Positions 1 to 10,342 of a stretch of DNA of 64,000 nt are shown here, one piece after another. Position 1 is the first letter of the stretch, and each line of letters starts with the position of its first letter. The notes below the pieces were generated by a model, which saw only the letters and a program-made list of their open reading frames with translations, had not been told where the DNA came from and searched no databases. Source of the stretch: Achromobacter xylosoxidans (GTDB lineage: Bacteria > Pseudomonadota > Gammaproteobacteria > Burkholderiales > Burkholderiaceae_B); contig NZ_LN831029.1 in assembly GCF_001457475.1 (NCBI RefSeq), positions 4,774,001-4,838,000 of the forward strand. The letters are read 5' to 3'. The position numbers and the translations under genes are program-made.

Positions 1-1257
1 GATACGGTGGTTGGCCTGACGCAGGAGATCGGCGCCACCACCGGCCTGGGCCAACCGGTCGACGGCACCGTCAAGCAGGTCGGCGGACTGGTGCAGGACC
101 TGGGCACCACGGTCAAAGGCACCGGGCTGCCCGGCGGCCTGAGCAGCGGCGTCGGCGGCCTGGTCGAAGGCCTGGGCAAGACGGTCGCCAGCACCGGCGG
201 CCTGCTCAATGCCGATCCCAAGAATCCGCAACCGCTGACCACGGTGCTGGGCAATGCCACCAACGCGGTGGGCGCCCTGACCGCCGGCCTGTCCGGCCAG
301 GGCGGCCTGCTGAACCCCGTGACCCAATTGGTCGGCGGCGTGACCGGCGGCGTGCTGGGGGGACCGTCCAAGCCTTTGCTCGAACCGGCCCTCGGCAACG
401 TCGGCAAGACCGTCGACAACGTGTTGCCGCTGGGCCTGCAACCGACCCTCGGGGGCATCGGCGCGGCGCTCGACCCGACGGCCAGCCCCCTGGCCGGCAC
501 GGTGGTCGGCCTGACCCAGCAAGTGGGCGCCACCACCAAGCTGGGCGCGCCGGTCGCCGGCCTGCTCAACACCCTGGGCGGCACCGTCAGCAACCTGGGC
601 ACGCAATTGCCCGGCGGCAACGTGGCCGGTTTGAATGGCGTGCTGCAAGGCCTGGGCGGCGCGGTCAGCAGTGCCGGCGGCCTGTTGAATGCCACGCCCG
701 GCAACACCAACCCGCTCGGCAACACGCTGGCCAATGCCACCGGCGCGGTCGCCTCCCTGACCAGTGGCCTGGGCCTGGGCGGCGCGGTGGGCGGCAACAA
801 CGGCGGCCTGCTCAGCCCGATCACCGGCATCCTGGGTGGCGTGACCGGCGGCGCGGCGGGCGGTAACGGCGGCCTGCTGGCTCCGGTGACCGGCCTGCTC
901 GGCGGCGTGACCGGCAACCTGGGCGGGGCCACGGGCGGCGCGGCCAACGGCGGCTTGCTGGGGGGCCTGCTGGGCGGCGTGACCGGCGCCACCGGTGGCA
1001 CGGCCGGCGGCGCCGCGGGCGCCAACGGCGGCCTGCTGGGCGGCTTGCTGGGCGGCCTGACGGGCGGCGCGACGGCCAGCGCGGGCGCGGGCGCCAGCGC
1101 CGGTGGCGGCGCCACGGGCACGGCCAGCAACGGCGGCCTGCTCGGCGGCCTGCTGGGCGGCGTGACGGCCGGCGTCAGCGGCGGCGCCAGCACCGGAGGC
1201 ACCACCAACGGCGGCTTGCTGGGCGGCCTGCTCGGCGGCCTGACCGCCAAGAAGTAA
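1..1257 (+). CDS. Glycine-rich tandem-repeat protein, 5' end outside window
   Basis: The reading frame is open to the first base of the window, so the true start lies upstream. The visible 418 codons are almost entirely Gly, Leu, Ala, Val, Thr and Asn. Two long repeats of about 165 residues begin at nt 7 (VVGLTQEIGATTGLGQPV) and nt 502 (VVGLTQQVGATTKLGAPV), exactly 495 nt apart. From about nt 800 the repeats shrink to short units such as GGLLGGLLGGVTG, and the protein ends LLGGLTAKK. There is no Cys and no recognisable catalytic domain. Such proteins are often annotated as collagen-like in this family, but there is no G-X-Y periodicity here. A surface or secreted structural role is possible; function is unknown. 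It ends 28 nt before the MarR gene. Confidence 0.75.
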   Translation, partial: DTVVGLTQEIGATTGLGQPVDGTVKQVGGLVQDLGTTVKGTGLPGGLSSGVGGLVEGLGKTVASTGGLLNADPKNPQPLTTVLGNATNAVGALTAGLSGQGGLLNPVTQLVGGVTGGVLGGPSKPLLEPALGNVGKTVDNVLPLGLQPTLGGIGAALDPTASPLAGTVVGLTQQVGATTKLGAPVAGLLNTLGGTVSNLGTQLPGGNVAGLNGVLQGLGGAVSSAGGLLNATPGNTNPLGNTLANATGAVASLTSGLGLGGAVGGNNGGLLSPITGILGGVTGGAAGGNGGLLAPVTGLLGGVTGNLGGATGGAANGGLLGGLLGGVTGATGGTAGGAAGANGGLLGGLLGGLTGGATASAGAGASAGGGATGTASNGGLLGGLLGGVTAGVSGGASTGGTTNGGLLGGLLGGLTAKK

Positions 1258-1285
1258 TCGACGGGATCCGTGAGGGAGCGACGCC

Positions 1286-1825
1286 ATGCTGCAACAAGAA
1301 ACCATCGTCCACCACGAGCATGTGACCGTGATGCCTGAATCCCGCAATAGTGACCTGCGTCCCGGAATGCTTGACGATATCGCCCTGATGCTGGGCCGGC
1401 AGTTCGCCGTGTACAACGCGGCGTGCCAGTCGGCCCTGGCGGAGAAACTGGGTATCCCCCTGGCGGATCTGAAAGCGCTGGAACTGGTGATGGAGTTCGA
1501 TGCCCTGCCCACCGGGCAACTGGCCCAGCTGATGGGCATCAGCTCCGGCGGCGCCACCGCCTTGATCAACCGCCTGGAGGCGGCCGGCTATGTGCAACGC
1601 GGCCGCCATCCGCTGGATCGCCGCATGATCGTGATCCGGCCGGTCGAGGAGCAATGCCAGCAACTGGCCCAGGAACGCCAGTGGGTGGCCGAGGCGGTGG
1701 TGTTGATGGCCCGGCGCTACGACGCCGGCGAGCTGGAAGTGGTGCATGCCTTCCTGGCGCAATGTGTCCGCGCCCTGCGGCACGACACGCTGGTCTGGCT
1801 CGAAACCCGCAACGCCCACGACTGA
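1286..1825 (+). CDS. MarR-family transcriptional regulator
   Basis: A 179-residue winged-helix regulator. The central segment LPTGQLAQLMGISSGGATAL followed by INRLEAAGYVQR and HPLDRRMIVI is the MarR helix-turn-helix plus wing, with the typical DRR wing motif. Helices on both sides would form the dimer interface. The ATG is preceded by a purine-rich GAGGGAG-type ribosome binding site. MarR proteins usually bind a small ligand and repress a neighbouring gene; no ligand can be inferred. The gene follows the repeat protein on the same strand and ends in a strong terminator, so it probably closes that transcript. Confidence 0.85.
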   Translation: MLQQETIVHHEHVTVMPESRNSDLRPGMLDDIALMLGRQFAVYNAACQSALAEKLGIPLADLKALELVMEFDALPTGQLAQLMGISSGGATALINRLEAAGYVQRGRHPLDRRMIVIRPVEEQCQQLAQERQWVAEAVVLMARRYDAGELEVVHAFLAQCVRALRHDTLVWLETRNAHD

Positions 1826-1845
1826 GCCGCCCAGGCGCGCGCATG

Positions 1846-1880
1846 CCGCGCCCCGATCCGCCAGGATCGGGGCGCGGTTT

Positions 1881-1881
<1 letters not shown>
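1846..1881 (+). terminator. Rho-independent terminator after marR-family gene
   Basis: Perfect 13-bp GC-rich stem (1846-1858 pairing with 1865-1877) with a 6-nt loop, followed by TTTT at 1878-1881. It serves the plus strand. It abuts the stop codon of the converging ABC transporter gene at 1881, which has no T-run on its own side. Confidence 0.85.
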
Positions 1882-3574
<1,693 letters not shown>

Positions 3575-3578
<4 letters not shown>

Positions 3579-5083
3579 GGCGCGTCTCCGGATTTGGTGG
3601 CGCGGGCATCGGCCGCCAGCGCGGCGCCCGGACGGCGGCCGAACCAGCCCATGCCCGGCAGGCGGCCCGGCTTGTAGCGGCGGGTGCGCGGATCGAAGGC
3701 GTCGCGCACCGCGTCGGCGAACAGGTTGGCGGCCAGCACCAGGGCCAGCATGAAAAGAAACGCGGTCATCAGGTTCCACCAGATCATCGGGTCGCGCGAC
3801 ATTTCCAGGCGGGCGCCGTCGATCATCGAGCCGAACGAATTCATGCTGGGATCGACGCCGATGCCCAGATAGGACAGCACCGCCTCGTACAGCACCAGGC
3901 CGGAGAATTCCAGCACCACGGTGATCAGCACCAGGTGCGCGACATTGGGCAGCAGGTGGCGCGTCATGATGCGCCAGTGCGATACGCCGAAGGCGCGCGC
4001 GGCCTGCACGTATTCCAGCTCGCGCAGCTTGAGCGTTTCGGCGCGCAGCAGGCGGCACAGCCCGGCCCAGCCGGTGAAGCCGAGGATCATGCACAACAGG
4101 AACAGGCGCAGGTCGGCGCGCGCCGCGGAGGTGTCGAACAGCTCGGCGTGGTTGTCGATGTACACCTGCATCATCAGCGCACAGGCCGCCACCAGCAGCA
4201 CGCCCGGGATCGAGGTGATGGTGGTGTAGAGATACTGGATGGCGTCGTCGATCCTGCCCTTGAAGTAGCCCGCCGCGATGCCGAAGACGATGGCCGGCGG
4301 CAGCATCGCGAGCGTGGTCAGGCTGCCGATGACGAGCGCGGTGCGGATGCTCTTGAGCGCCTGCCAAAGCACGTCGTTGCCGATGCGGTCGGTGCCCAGG
4401 GCGTGGTAGCCGCTGGACAGCCCGGCCAGCGCCCCCGCCACCAGGCACAGCAGGGTGAAGGTGATGGCCATGGCGCGCCACGGCACCTCGGCGCGCCCGC
4501 CCAATAGGGCCTCGGCCGCCGCCGACGCGCCGCCGCGCCGCGCCAGGCAGGCGAACAGCAGGCCGGCGCCGATCAGCGCCACCGCCAGCCCCGCCGCCAG
4601 GCCCAGGCCCAGCCGGTAGTAGACGTCGCCCAGGTGGTCGCGGTCGGGGTCGGCCAGGTGCGTGCCGGCCGCCCGCAGGCGCGGAAAATCGCGCACCGGC
4701 TTGTCGTCGACCAGCAGGGTTTCCTTGGTGAACTGGCGCACCGCCAGCGGACTGGAATAGGTCTTCTCGGGCTGGGTCAGCACGCTGCCGCGCAACAGGC
4801 CGTCCAGCGCCGATTTGACCGCCGGTGCGTAGACCGGCGCGGCGTCGGCGGCCGCGCCGGGCGCGGGCGGCAGCTGCGGCCGGTAATGGACGGAATCGAG
4901 CAGGCCGACCAGCGCGAACGCCGCCAGCACCACCGCCGAGCACATGGCCGGCGTGTCGCGCGCTACCCGCGCCCAGGTCGAACGCAGGTTCGGGCTGCGC
5001 CGCACCCGCCAGGCGTAGGCCAGCGCGCCCAGCACCATGAGCCACAGCGCAATGTCGGTCCAGAGGAATACGAACTTGGGCAT
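3575..5083 (-). CDS. ABC transporter permease (YejE/DppC-like) with long N-terminal extension
   Basis: A 502-residue inner-membrane permease of the oligopeptide type. The C-terminal part carries the EAA-type loop region (LRELEYVQAARAFGVSHWRI) and the usual run of membrane segments. It is much longer than ordinary YejE/DppC proteins (about 300-340 residues). The first ~200 residues contain a membrane helix at the N-terminus, another near residues 45-65, an Ala/Pro-rich probably periplasmic stretch, and further helices before the canonical domain. It starts 5 nt after the upstream permease stop and ends overlapping the ATPase start. Confidence 0.88.
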
Positions 5084-5088
5084 GGCGG

Positions 5089-6066
5089 CTACTCGAATCG
5101 GACGCGGGGGTCAGCCAGCGTGTAGGAAATGTCGGCCAGGATCAGCCCGACGATGTACAGCGACGCCCCCAGGAACACCATGGCGCGCACGATGGAGAAG
5201 TCCTGCGCGTTGATGGCGTCGATGGTGTAGCTGCCCAGGCCCGGGATGCCGAAGAAGGACTCGGCGATCAGGCTGCCCATGAACAGCAGCGGCAAGGCGG
5301 CCACGGTGCTGGTCAGGATCGGCAGCATGGCGTTGCGCAGCACGTGGCGAAACAGCACCACGCGCTCGGCCAGCCCCTTGGCGCGGGCGGTGCGCACGTA
5401 GTCCTTGCCGATTTCCTCCAGGAACAGGGTGCGGTAGAAGCGCGCCTCGGGGCCCAGGCGCGAGACGATCGCCACCAGCACCGGCAGCGCCAGGAACTTG
5501 ATCATGTCCAGGCCGCCCTCGAAGCCCGAGAACGGCACCAGCCGCAGCAGCTTGGCGAACATCCACTGCCCGGCGATGATGTAGAACAGGCTGGAGATCG
5601 ACAGCAGGATGACGCACACCACCACGCCCCAGAAGTCCAGCCGGGTGGCGCGGAAGTACACCAGCGTCAGTGAAAACACGATGCTGGCGAACAGCCCCAG
5701 GAAGAAGGTCGGCACCGCCAGCGCCAGGCTCGGCCCCATGCGCGTCTGGATCTCGCGGCCGATGTCGCGGCCGCCGTCGGAGGCGCCGAAGTCCATCGCC
5801 AGCAGCGGCACCGAGCGCTGGTAGAACACGGTGTCGGTCAGTTGCGCCGAACCCTTGGCCTGGGCGTTGTAGAACAGCGGCTTGTCGTAGCCGTGCTCGA
5901 CCTTCCATTTCTCGACCGCGTCCTGGCTGACGCGCTGGCCGCCGATGGCCAGGCGCGCCATGTCGTCGGGCGTGTTGACCGCGAAGAACAGGATGAAGGT
6001 GAAGAGGTTCACGCCGATCAGAATCAGCACGCCGTACAGCAGCCGGCGGATGACGTAGCCGATCAT
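5089..6066 (-). CDS. ABC transporter permease (YejB/DppB-like)
   Basis: A 325-residue inner-membrane permease. The N-terminus MIGYVIRRLLYGVLILIGVN is the classic first helix of DppB/YejB proteins. The EAA loop is seen as DYVRTARAKGLAERVVLFRH, followed by GIPGLGSYTIDAI. I chose ATG 6066 because the protein then begins with the family N-terminus and overlaps the upstream solute-binding gene stop by 4 nt; an in-frame extension to 6204 lies inside that gene. It forms the translocation channel with the longer partner permease. Confidence 0.92.
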   Translation of the reverse strand: MIGYVIRRLLYGVLILIGVNLFTFILFFAVNTPDDMARLAIGGQRVSQDAVEKWKVEHGYDKPLFYNAQAKGSAQLTDTVFYQRSVPLLAMDFGASDGGRDIGREIQTRMGPSLALAVPTFFLGLFASIVFSLTLVYFRATRLDFWGVVVCVILLSISSLFYIIAGQWMFAKLLRLVPFSGFEGGLDMIKFLALPVLVAIVSRLGPEARFYRTLFLEEIGKDYVRTARAKGLAERVVLFRHVLRNAMLPILTSTVAALPLLFMGSLIAESFFGIPGLGSYTIDAINAQDFSIVRAMVFLGASLYIVGLILADISYTLADPRVRFE

Positions 6067-8300
6067 GATTGATGCTCCTTGCGGGAAGCCTGGGCGAAGG
6101 CGGTCTGCCGTTCGCGCCGCTTGAGCGCCACGTAGGACGGCCAGATCGCCAGCGCGATCAGCAGCACGAACAGGCCCACCGGCCACCAGATGGGGGAATT
6201 CCATTCATCGATCTTGCGCTCGCGCAGGGCGGGATCGATCTTCATGTACTGCAGCGTGTTGCGCACCATCTGAGTGGGCTTGGCGTTGCCGACCCATTGC
6301 TGGTAGGCGCCGCCCGACATCGGGAAGTAGCCGAACATCCAGGGCGCGTCGCGCTGCACGATGGCGACCATGCGCTGGATCAGCGCTTCCTTTTCGGGGC
6401 CATCGTCCAGGAACTTCATCTGCTCGAACAACCTGTCGTATTCGGGGCTGTCGTAGTTGGCGGCGTTCTCGCCGCCGCCCTTGGCCTTGGCGTTGGGGCC
6501 GTACAGCAGGAACAGGAAGTTCTCGGCGTCGGGGTAGTCGGCGTTCCAGCCCCACAGGAAGATCTGCGCCGACCCGCGCCGCATCTTGTCCTGGAAGCGG
6601 TTGTAGTCGGTCGAGCGCACGTCCATCTGCACGCCGATCTTGGCCATCTGCCGCCGCATCCAGTCGAACTGCGGGTTGGAGCCGCCGCCCGTCATGGAGT
6701 CGTAGTACAGCACCAGCGGCGCGCCGGTGACGGCGTTGCGGCCGTCGGGGTAGCCGGCCTCGGCCAGCAGCTTGCGCGCCGTCTCGATGGATTTGCGCAC
6801 CGGCTTGCCGTCGACCAGGTCGTAGACCACCGGGTTCACGCCCTCGGGCGGTTCGCGGTAGCCCAGCACACCGGGCGGCACCGGGCCGTAGGCCACCGAG
6901 GCCTGGCTGTTCTCGAACACCGCCACGTATTCTTCCCAGTCGAAGGCGATGCTGATGGCCTGGCGCAGCTTGCGGTTCTTCTCGGCCTGCTCGGGCGTGT
7001 CGCCCTTGCCCACCACCGGGTCGAGCCAGTTGAAGCCCATGTACCAGTTGGCGGTCTCGACCGTGGTGGGCAGGCGGATGCCGTGCTCGGCGTACTTGCG
7101 CGCCTTGTCCTGGCTGTCGCCAGCGGCCACCAGCATGGCCACGCCGTACTCGCCGCGCTCGATCTGCGGCACGTCGTAGTAGCCCTGCATGAACTTGCCG
7201 GTCAGCGGAATGGCTTCCTTCTCGACGCTGAACACCGCCCGGTCGATGAACGGCGTGGGCTTGCCGCAATCGGCCAGCAGGCCGGCGGCGCGATCGCCCG
7301 GCTCGCCTTCGCAGGGATAGGGTTCGCCGTGGAAGTTGGGGTTGCGCGCCAGCACGTGGCGGCGGTTCTGCAGCGACTCGGCCAGCATGTAGGGGCCGGT
7401 GCCGACCGGCCAGGTGTTGAGCGACAGGTCGTGCTCGGCCATGCCGGGCTGGTTGTAGAAGCGGTCGGCCTCCCAGGGCACGGGCGCCGTGAAGGTCATG
7501 GCCAGCCAGTACTTGAACTGCGGGTACTTGCCGTTGACGCGGATGCGCAGCGTGTGCGGGTCGAGCGCCTGCACGCCGGTGAAGCCGTCCGGCTCGCGCA
7601 GGTCCAGCCACGACGCGCCACCGCCGCCGGGAAGGTCGCGGCGCAGCGCCTTGTCACGCTCGCGCAGGCGGTCGCCATATTCCTTCAGGCCGCTCACGTA
7701 TTCGGCCATCAGCGAATAGATCGGCGACACCACGCGCGGGCTGGCCAGGCGGCGGAAGGCGTAGACGTAGTCGTCGGCGGTGAGTTCGCGGGTGCCGGTG
7801 CGCGGAAAGTCGGGAATGGCGAACTTGTCGGCCAGGTCCTCGGGCGCGATCGGGAAGTAGTCGTAGCTGCCGTCGGTCTTGCGGGCGAAGGCCGGGTGCG
7901 GCGCGAAACGCATGCCGGGCTTGATCCTGATGTCGTAGATGCTCTGGGCGATCTGCTCGCCCGGCGCATCGGCCGGCAGCACCTTGCCCTGCGCGTCCAG
8001 GTAGACCGGCGGGTCGATCGAGGCCGCGGCGCGCGGGATCAGTTCGTAGGGCCGCTTGAGGTAGTGGTAGCCGTACAGCGTCTCATAGATGCTGTAGGTA
8101 TAAGGGGTTTCATCGCCGGAATAAGAGCTGGCCGGGTCCAGGTACTTGGGCGAGCGCTTGACGAAGGCGGAATACAGGGTGTTCCGGCCTTCGGCGCCGG
8201 ACGGATAGGGGCTGTTGATGGGACTGCCGTCCCGGGAGCAGCCCGCCAACGCCAGCAACAGCATCATGGCCGCCGCCCAGAGCCGCATCAAAGCACGCAT
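6063..8300 (-). CDS. Family 5 extracellular solute-binding lipoprotein with C-terminal membrane helix
   Basis: A 745-residue SBP_bac_5-type binding protein for the downstream permeases and ATPase. The N-terminus is a lipoprotein signal (hydrophobic stretch ending LALAGC, so lipid-modified Cys near residue 21). The body shows family hallmarks such as LRQAISIAFDWEEYV and AEAGYPDGRN. Unusually, the C-terminus has a hydrophobic helix, WWPVGLFVLLIALAIWPSY, followed by a basic tail (KRRER), suggesting a second membrane anchor. It is longer than E. coli YejA (about 600 residues). The ATG has a good AAGGAAAGG site 5 nt upstream. First gene of the four-gene operon. Confidence 0.9.
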   Translation of the reverse strand: MRALMRLWAAAMMLLLALAGCSRDGSPINSPYPSGAEGRNTLYSAFVKRSPKYLDPASSYSGDETPYTYSIYETLYGYHYLKRPYELIPRAAASIDPPVYLDAQGKVLPADAPGEQIAQSIYDIRIKPGMRFAPHPAFARKTDGSYDYFPIAPEDLADKFAIPDFPRTGTRELTADDYVYAFRRLASPRVVSPIYSLMAEYVSGLKEYGDRLRERDKALRRDLPGGGGASWLDLREPDGFTGVQALDPHTLRIRVNGKYPQFKYWLAMTFTAPVPWEADRFYNQPGMAEHDLSLNTWPVGTGPYMLAESLQNRRHVLARNPNFHGEPYPCEGEPGDRAAGLLADCGKPTPFIDRAVFSVEKEAIPLTGKFMQGYYDVPQIERGEYGVAMLVAAGDSQDKARKYAEHGIRLPTTVETANWYMGFNWLDPVVGKGDTPEQAEKNRKLRQAISIAFDWEEYVAVFENSQASVAYGPVPPGVLGYREPPEGVNPVVYDLVDGKPVRKSIETARKLLAEAGYPDGRNAVTGAPLVLYYDSMTGGGSNPQFDWMRRQMAKIGVQMDVRSTDYNRFQDKMRRGSAQIFLWGWNADYPDAENFLFLLYGPNAKAKGGGENAANYDSPEYDRLFEQMKFLDDGPEKEALIQRMVAIVQRDAPWMFGYFPMSGGAYQQWVGNAKPTQMVRNTLQYMKIDPALRERKIDEWNSPIWWPVGLFVLLIALAIWPSYVALKRRERQTAFAQASRKEHQS

Positions 8301-8440
8301 GGAAACCTTTCCTTCTATTCAGTGCGACAGAGGATAGCAAAGGTATATCCGCCCCAGTACCCTGGCATCCCCCTAGGGAACTTGCGCAGGCGGCTCTCCA
8401 CACACACCAGGACGGATTACCCCCCGCCGGCCAGCGCCAA

Positions 8441-9106
8441 TCAGCCGCACTGGCGCTGGCGCCAGCAGTCGTAGCGCCACTTCCAGGGCTGCATCGGATC
8501 CTTGCCGGCCCACAGGCCGCGGCCGGCCGCCTTGGCCTGGCGCTGCAACTCGGGCATGGCCTTGTCGTTGAGGTAGTCGCCCTGACGCGCGGTGTAGGCC
8601 CAGGCGTAGCCGGCCTCGACCTGCAGCCGGTTGGCCGAGCGGCCGTCGTCCAGGATCAGCGCGCAGACGTCGCGGCCGTACTGGTCCTTCTGGTAGCACT
8701 GGGCGGTCAGGGTCTTGCCGGCCACCAGGCCGGCCAGGTGCTGGCGCGCGGCCTCGGCGTAGGGCTGGCCGGGCTGGTCGTTGCCATGGCCCTCTTCCGG
8801 CGCGTCGATGCTGTCCATGCGGATGCGGCGCTGGCCGTCGGGCGCGCGCAGCGTCACGGTGTCGCCGTCGGCGACGTTGACGATCATGCCGGTCAGGGTA
8901 TAGCTGCCGGCGGGAACGTCGCCGGCCAGGGCCGCGCCGGGCTTGCCGCGCGGCGCGGGCGCGCTGGCGGCGGGTCGTTCGGCCGGCCGCTCGCCCCCCT
9001 GCCGGGCAGGCTGCAGCCAGTTGACGAGGGCGCCGGCCGCGGCCAGGATCAGGGCGACGACGAGGGCGGTCAGCTTGCTGCCGCCGAAGGGGGATTTGCC
9101 GCGCAC
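8441..9106 (-). CDS. Thermonuclease-family (SNase-like) nuclease, membrane-anchored or secreted
   Basis: A 221-residue protein with a GTG start. Residues about 12-32 are hydrophobic (LTALVVALILAAAGALVNWL) and would act as an N-terminal anchor or signal. The SNase fold follows: VADGDTVTL, then IRMDSIDAPE with the catalytic-region Arg/Asp/Glu, then KDQYGRDVCALI, and a C-terminal AGRGLWA. Two Cys near the C-terminus may form a disulfide. Staphylococcal-type nucleases are calcium-dependent phosphodiesterases; activity here is inferred from conserved motifs. It appears monocistronic. Confidence 0.87.
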   Translation of the reverse strand: MRGKSPFGGSKLTALVVALILAAAGALVNWLQPARQGGERPAERPAASAPAPRGKPGAALAGDVPAGSYTLTGMIVNVADGDTVTLRAPDGQRRIRMDSIDAPEEGHGNDQPGQPYAEAARQHLAGLVAGKTLTAQCYQKDQYGRDVCALILDDGRSANRLQVEAGYAWAYTARQGDYLNDKAMPELQRQAKAAGRGLWAGKDPMQPWKWRYDCWRQRQCG

Positions 9107-9208
9107 GAGCCGGGCTCCGGAATCAGAAACGCAGGCAGTTTGCCACAGCCGGGCCGGCGCCGCGCGCGCCAGTGTGTCGCCGCCGGCACGGCGCCGCCGT
9201 CCGCCGCG

Positions 9209-10219
9209 CTACAGCCAGCCCGACTTGCGAAAGCGCCAGTACAGCAGCGAACAGACCGACACGATCACGCCCAGCGTGACCGGATAGCCGAACGGCGAAT
9301 CCAGTTCGGGCATGAACTTGAAGTTCATGCCGTAGATGCCGGCGATGGCGGTGGGCACGGCCAGGATGGCGGCCCATGACGCCAGCTTGCGGGTGGTGTC
9401 GTTCTGCGCGGCCTGGCCGATCATCAGGCTGGCTTCGAAGGCGAAGGCCAGCGACTCGCGCAGCGAATTGAACAGTTCATCGACCCGCAGCACGCGGTCG
9501 GCCACCTCGCCGAAATACGGCCGCGCGTGTTCATCGACCGCCGACATCTCGACCCGCGCCAGGCGGCGGCAGATCTCGGCCAGCGGCGACACCACGGTGT
9601 GGATGCGCAGGAGGTCGCGGCGCTGGCGGTACAGCCTGCGGATGTCGGAGTCCTTGGCGCCGCGGATCAGCAGCTTCTGCTCGGCGCCCTCGACCACCGA
9701 CTCGATCTTGCCGGCCGCCGCCACGTAGCGGTCCACCAGCCAGTCCAGCAGTTCGGAGGCGACGTAGTCGCTGCCGCGCTTGAGCAGGTCGGGCGAGGCC
9801 TCCAGCCGTTCGCGCAAGGGGCTGTGGCCGGCGGTGGCGCCGCGCCGCACGGTGACCAGGAAGCCTTCGCCGATCAGGAACTGGGTTTCACCGAAGATGG
9901 GGCGCTCGGCCTCGACCTCGACGGTGATGGCGACGATCAGCACCATGTTGCCGTAGTCGATGATCTTGGGCCGGCGGTGCGACTCCAGCATTTCTTCCAT
10001 GTTCTTGTCGCAGGCGCCCAGTTGGTTGACGACGTCGGCAAGCCGTTCGGGGCTGGGATTGCGCAGGCCGATCCACACCATGCCGTGCTTGGGATCGACG
10101 TGCCTGCCCACCTCCTCGATGGGCACCTCGTGGTCGCGCCGGCCATTCACATAGGCGATGGAGGCCACGACTTCGCCCTGGGGCGGCGCGGCGACGGCGG
10201 CGGTTGCTTCGGTAGACAT
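9209..10219 (-). CDS. corA: CorA-family magnesium/divalent cation transporter
   Basis: A 336-residue CorA protein. The signature GMN is in IAGIYGMNFKFMPELDSPFG between the two C-terminal membrane helices, and the short basic tail RKSGWL follows the last helix. The large N-terminal cytoplasmic domain is rich in charged helices. Two in-frame ATGs lie 6 nt apart (10225 and 10219). The AAAGG ribosome site sits directly against the first and 6 nt before the second, so I prefer the second. CorA forms a pentameric channel in the inner membrane. Confidence 0.9.
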   Translation of the reverse strand: MSTEATAAVAAPPQGEVVASIAYVNGRRDHEVPIEEVGRHVDPKHGMVWIGLRNPSPERLADVVNQLGACDKNMEEMLESHRRPKIIDYGNMVLIVAITVEVEAERPIFGETQFLIGEGFLVTVRRGATAGHSPLRERLEASPDLLKRGSDYVASELLDWLVDRYVAAAGKIESVVEGAEQKLLIRGAKDSDIRRLYRQRRDLLRIHTVVSPLAEICRRLARVEMSAVDEHARPYFGEVADRVLRVDELFNSLRESLAFAFEASLMIGQAAQNDTTRKLASWAAILAVPTAIAGIYGMNFKFMPELDSPFGYPVTLGVIVSVCSLLYWRFRKSGWL

Positions 10220-10290
10220 AGACATCCTTTGGCGATGCGAGCCCTGCGGGTGCAGCGTATCCAACGTATCGGCCGATGATAGCCCACCGG

Positions 10291-10308
10291 CGCCGCCGCG
10301 CGGCGGCG
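10291..10308. terminator. Perfect 18-bp GC palindrome downstream of the helicase gene
   Basis: The two 9-nt halves 10291-10299 and 10300-10308 are exact reverse complements. It lies 34 nt past the helicase stop and before corA on the same strand. There is no T-run, so it could slow or stabilise transcript ends, but a terminator role is only suggested. Confidence 0.25.
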
Positions 10309-10342
10309 TCCGCGTCCGGGTCCGCGCCCCGGCGAACGCGCC

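Noticed and set aside
800..1257. Short Gly-rich repeats as a CRISPR-like or satellite array
   Set aside because: The repeats stay in one reading frame and encode GGLLGG units with codon variation, so they are protein-coding.
6069..8474. 801-residue plus-strand ORF opposite the solute-binding protein gene
   Set aside because: Antisense shadow without recognisable domains; the minus strand encodes a clear lipoprotein with family motifs.
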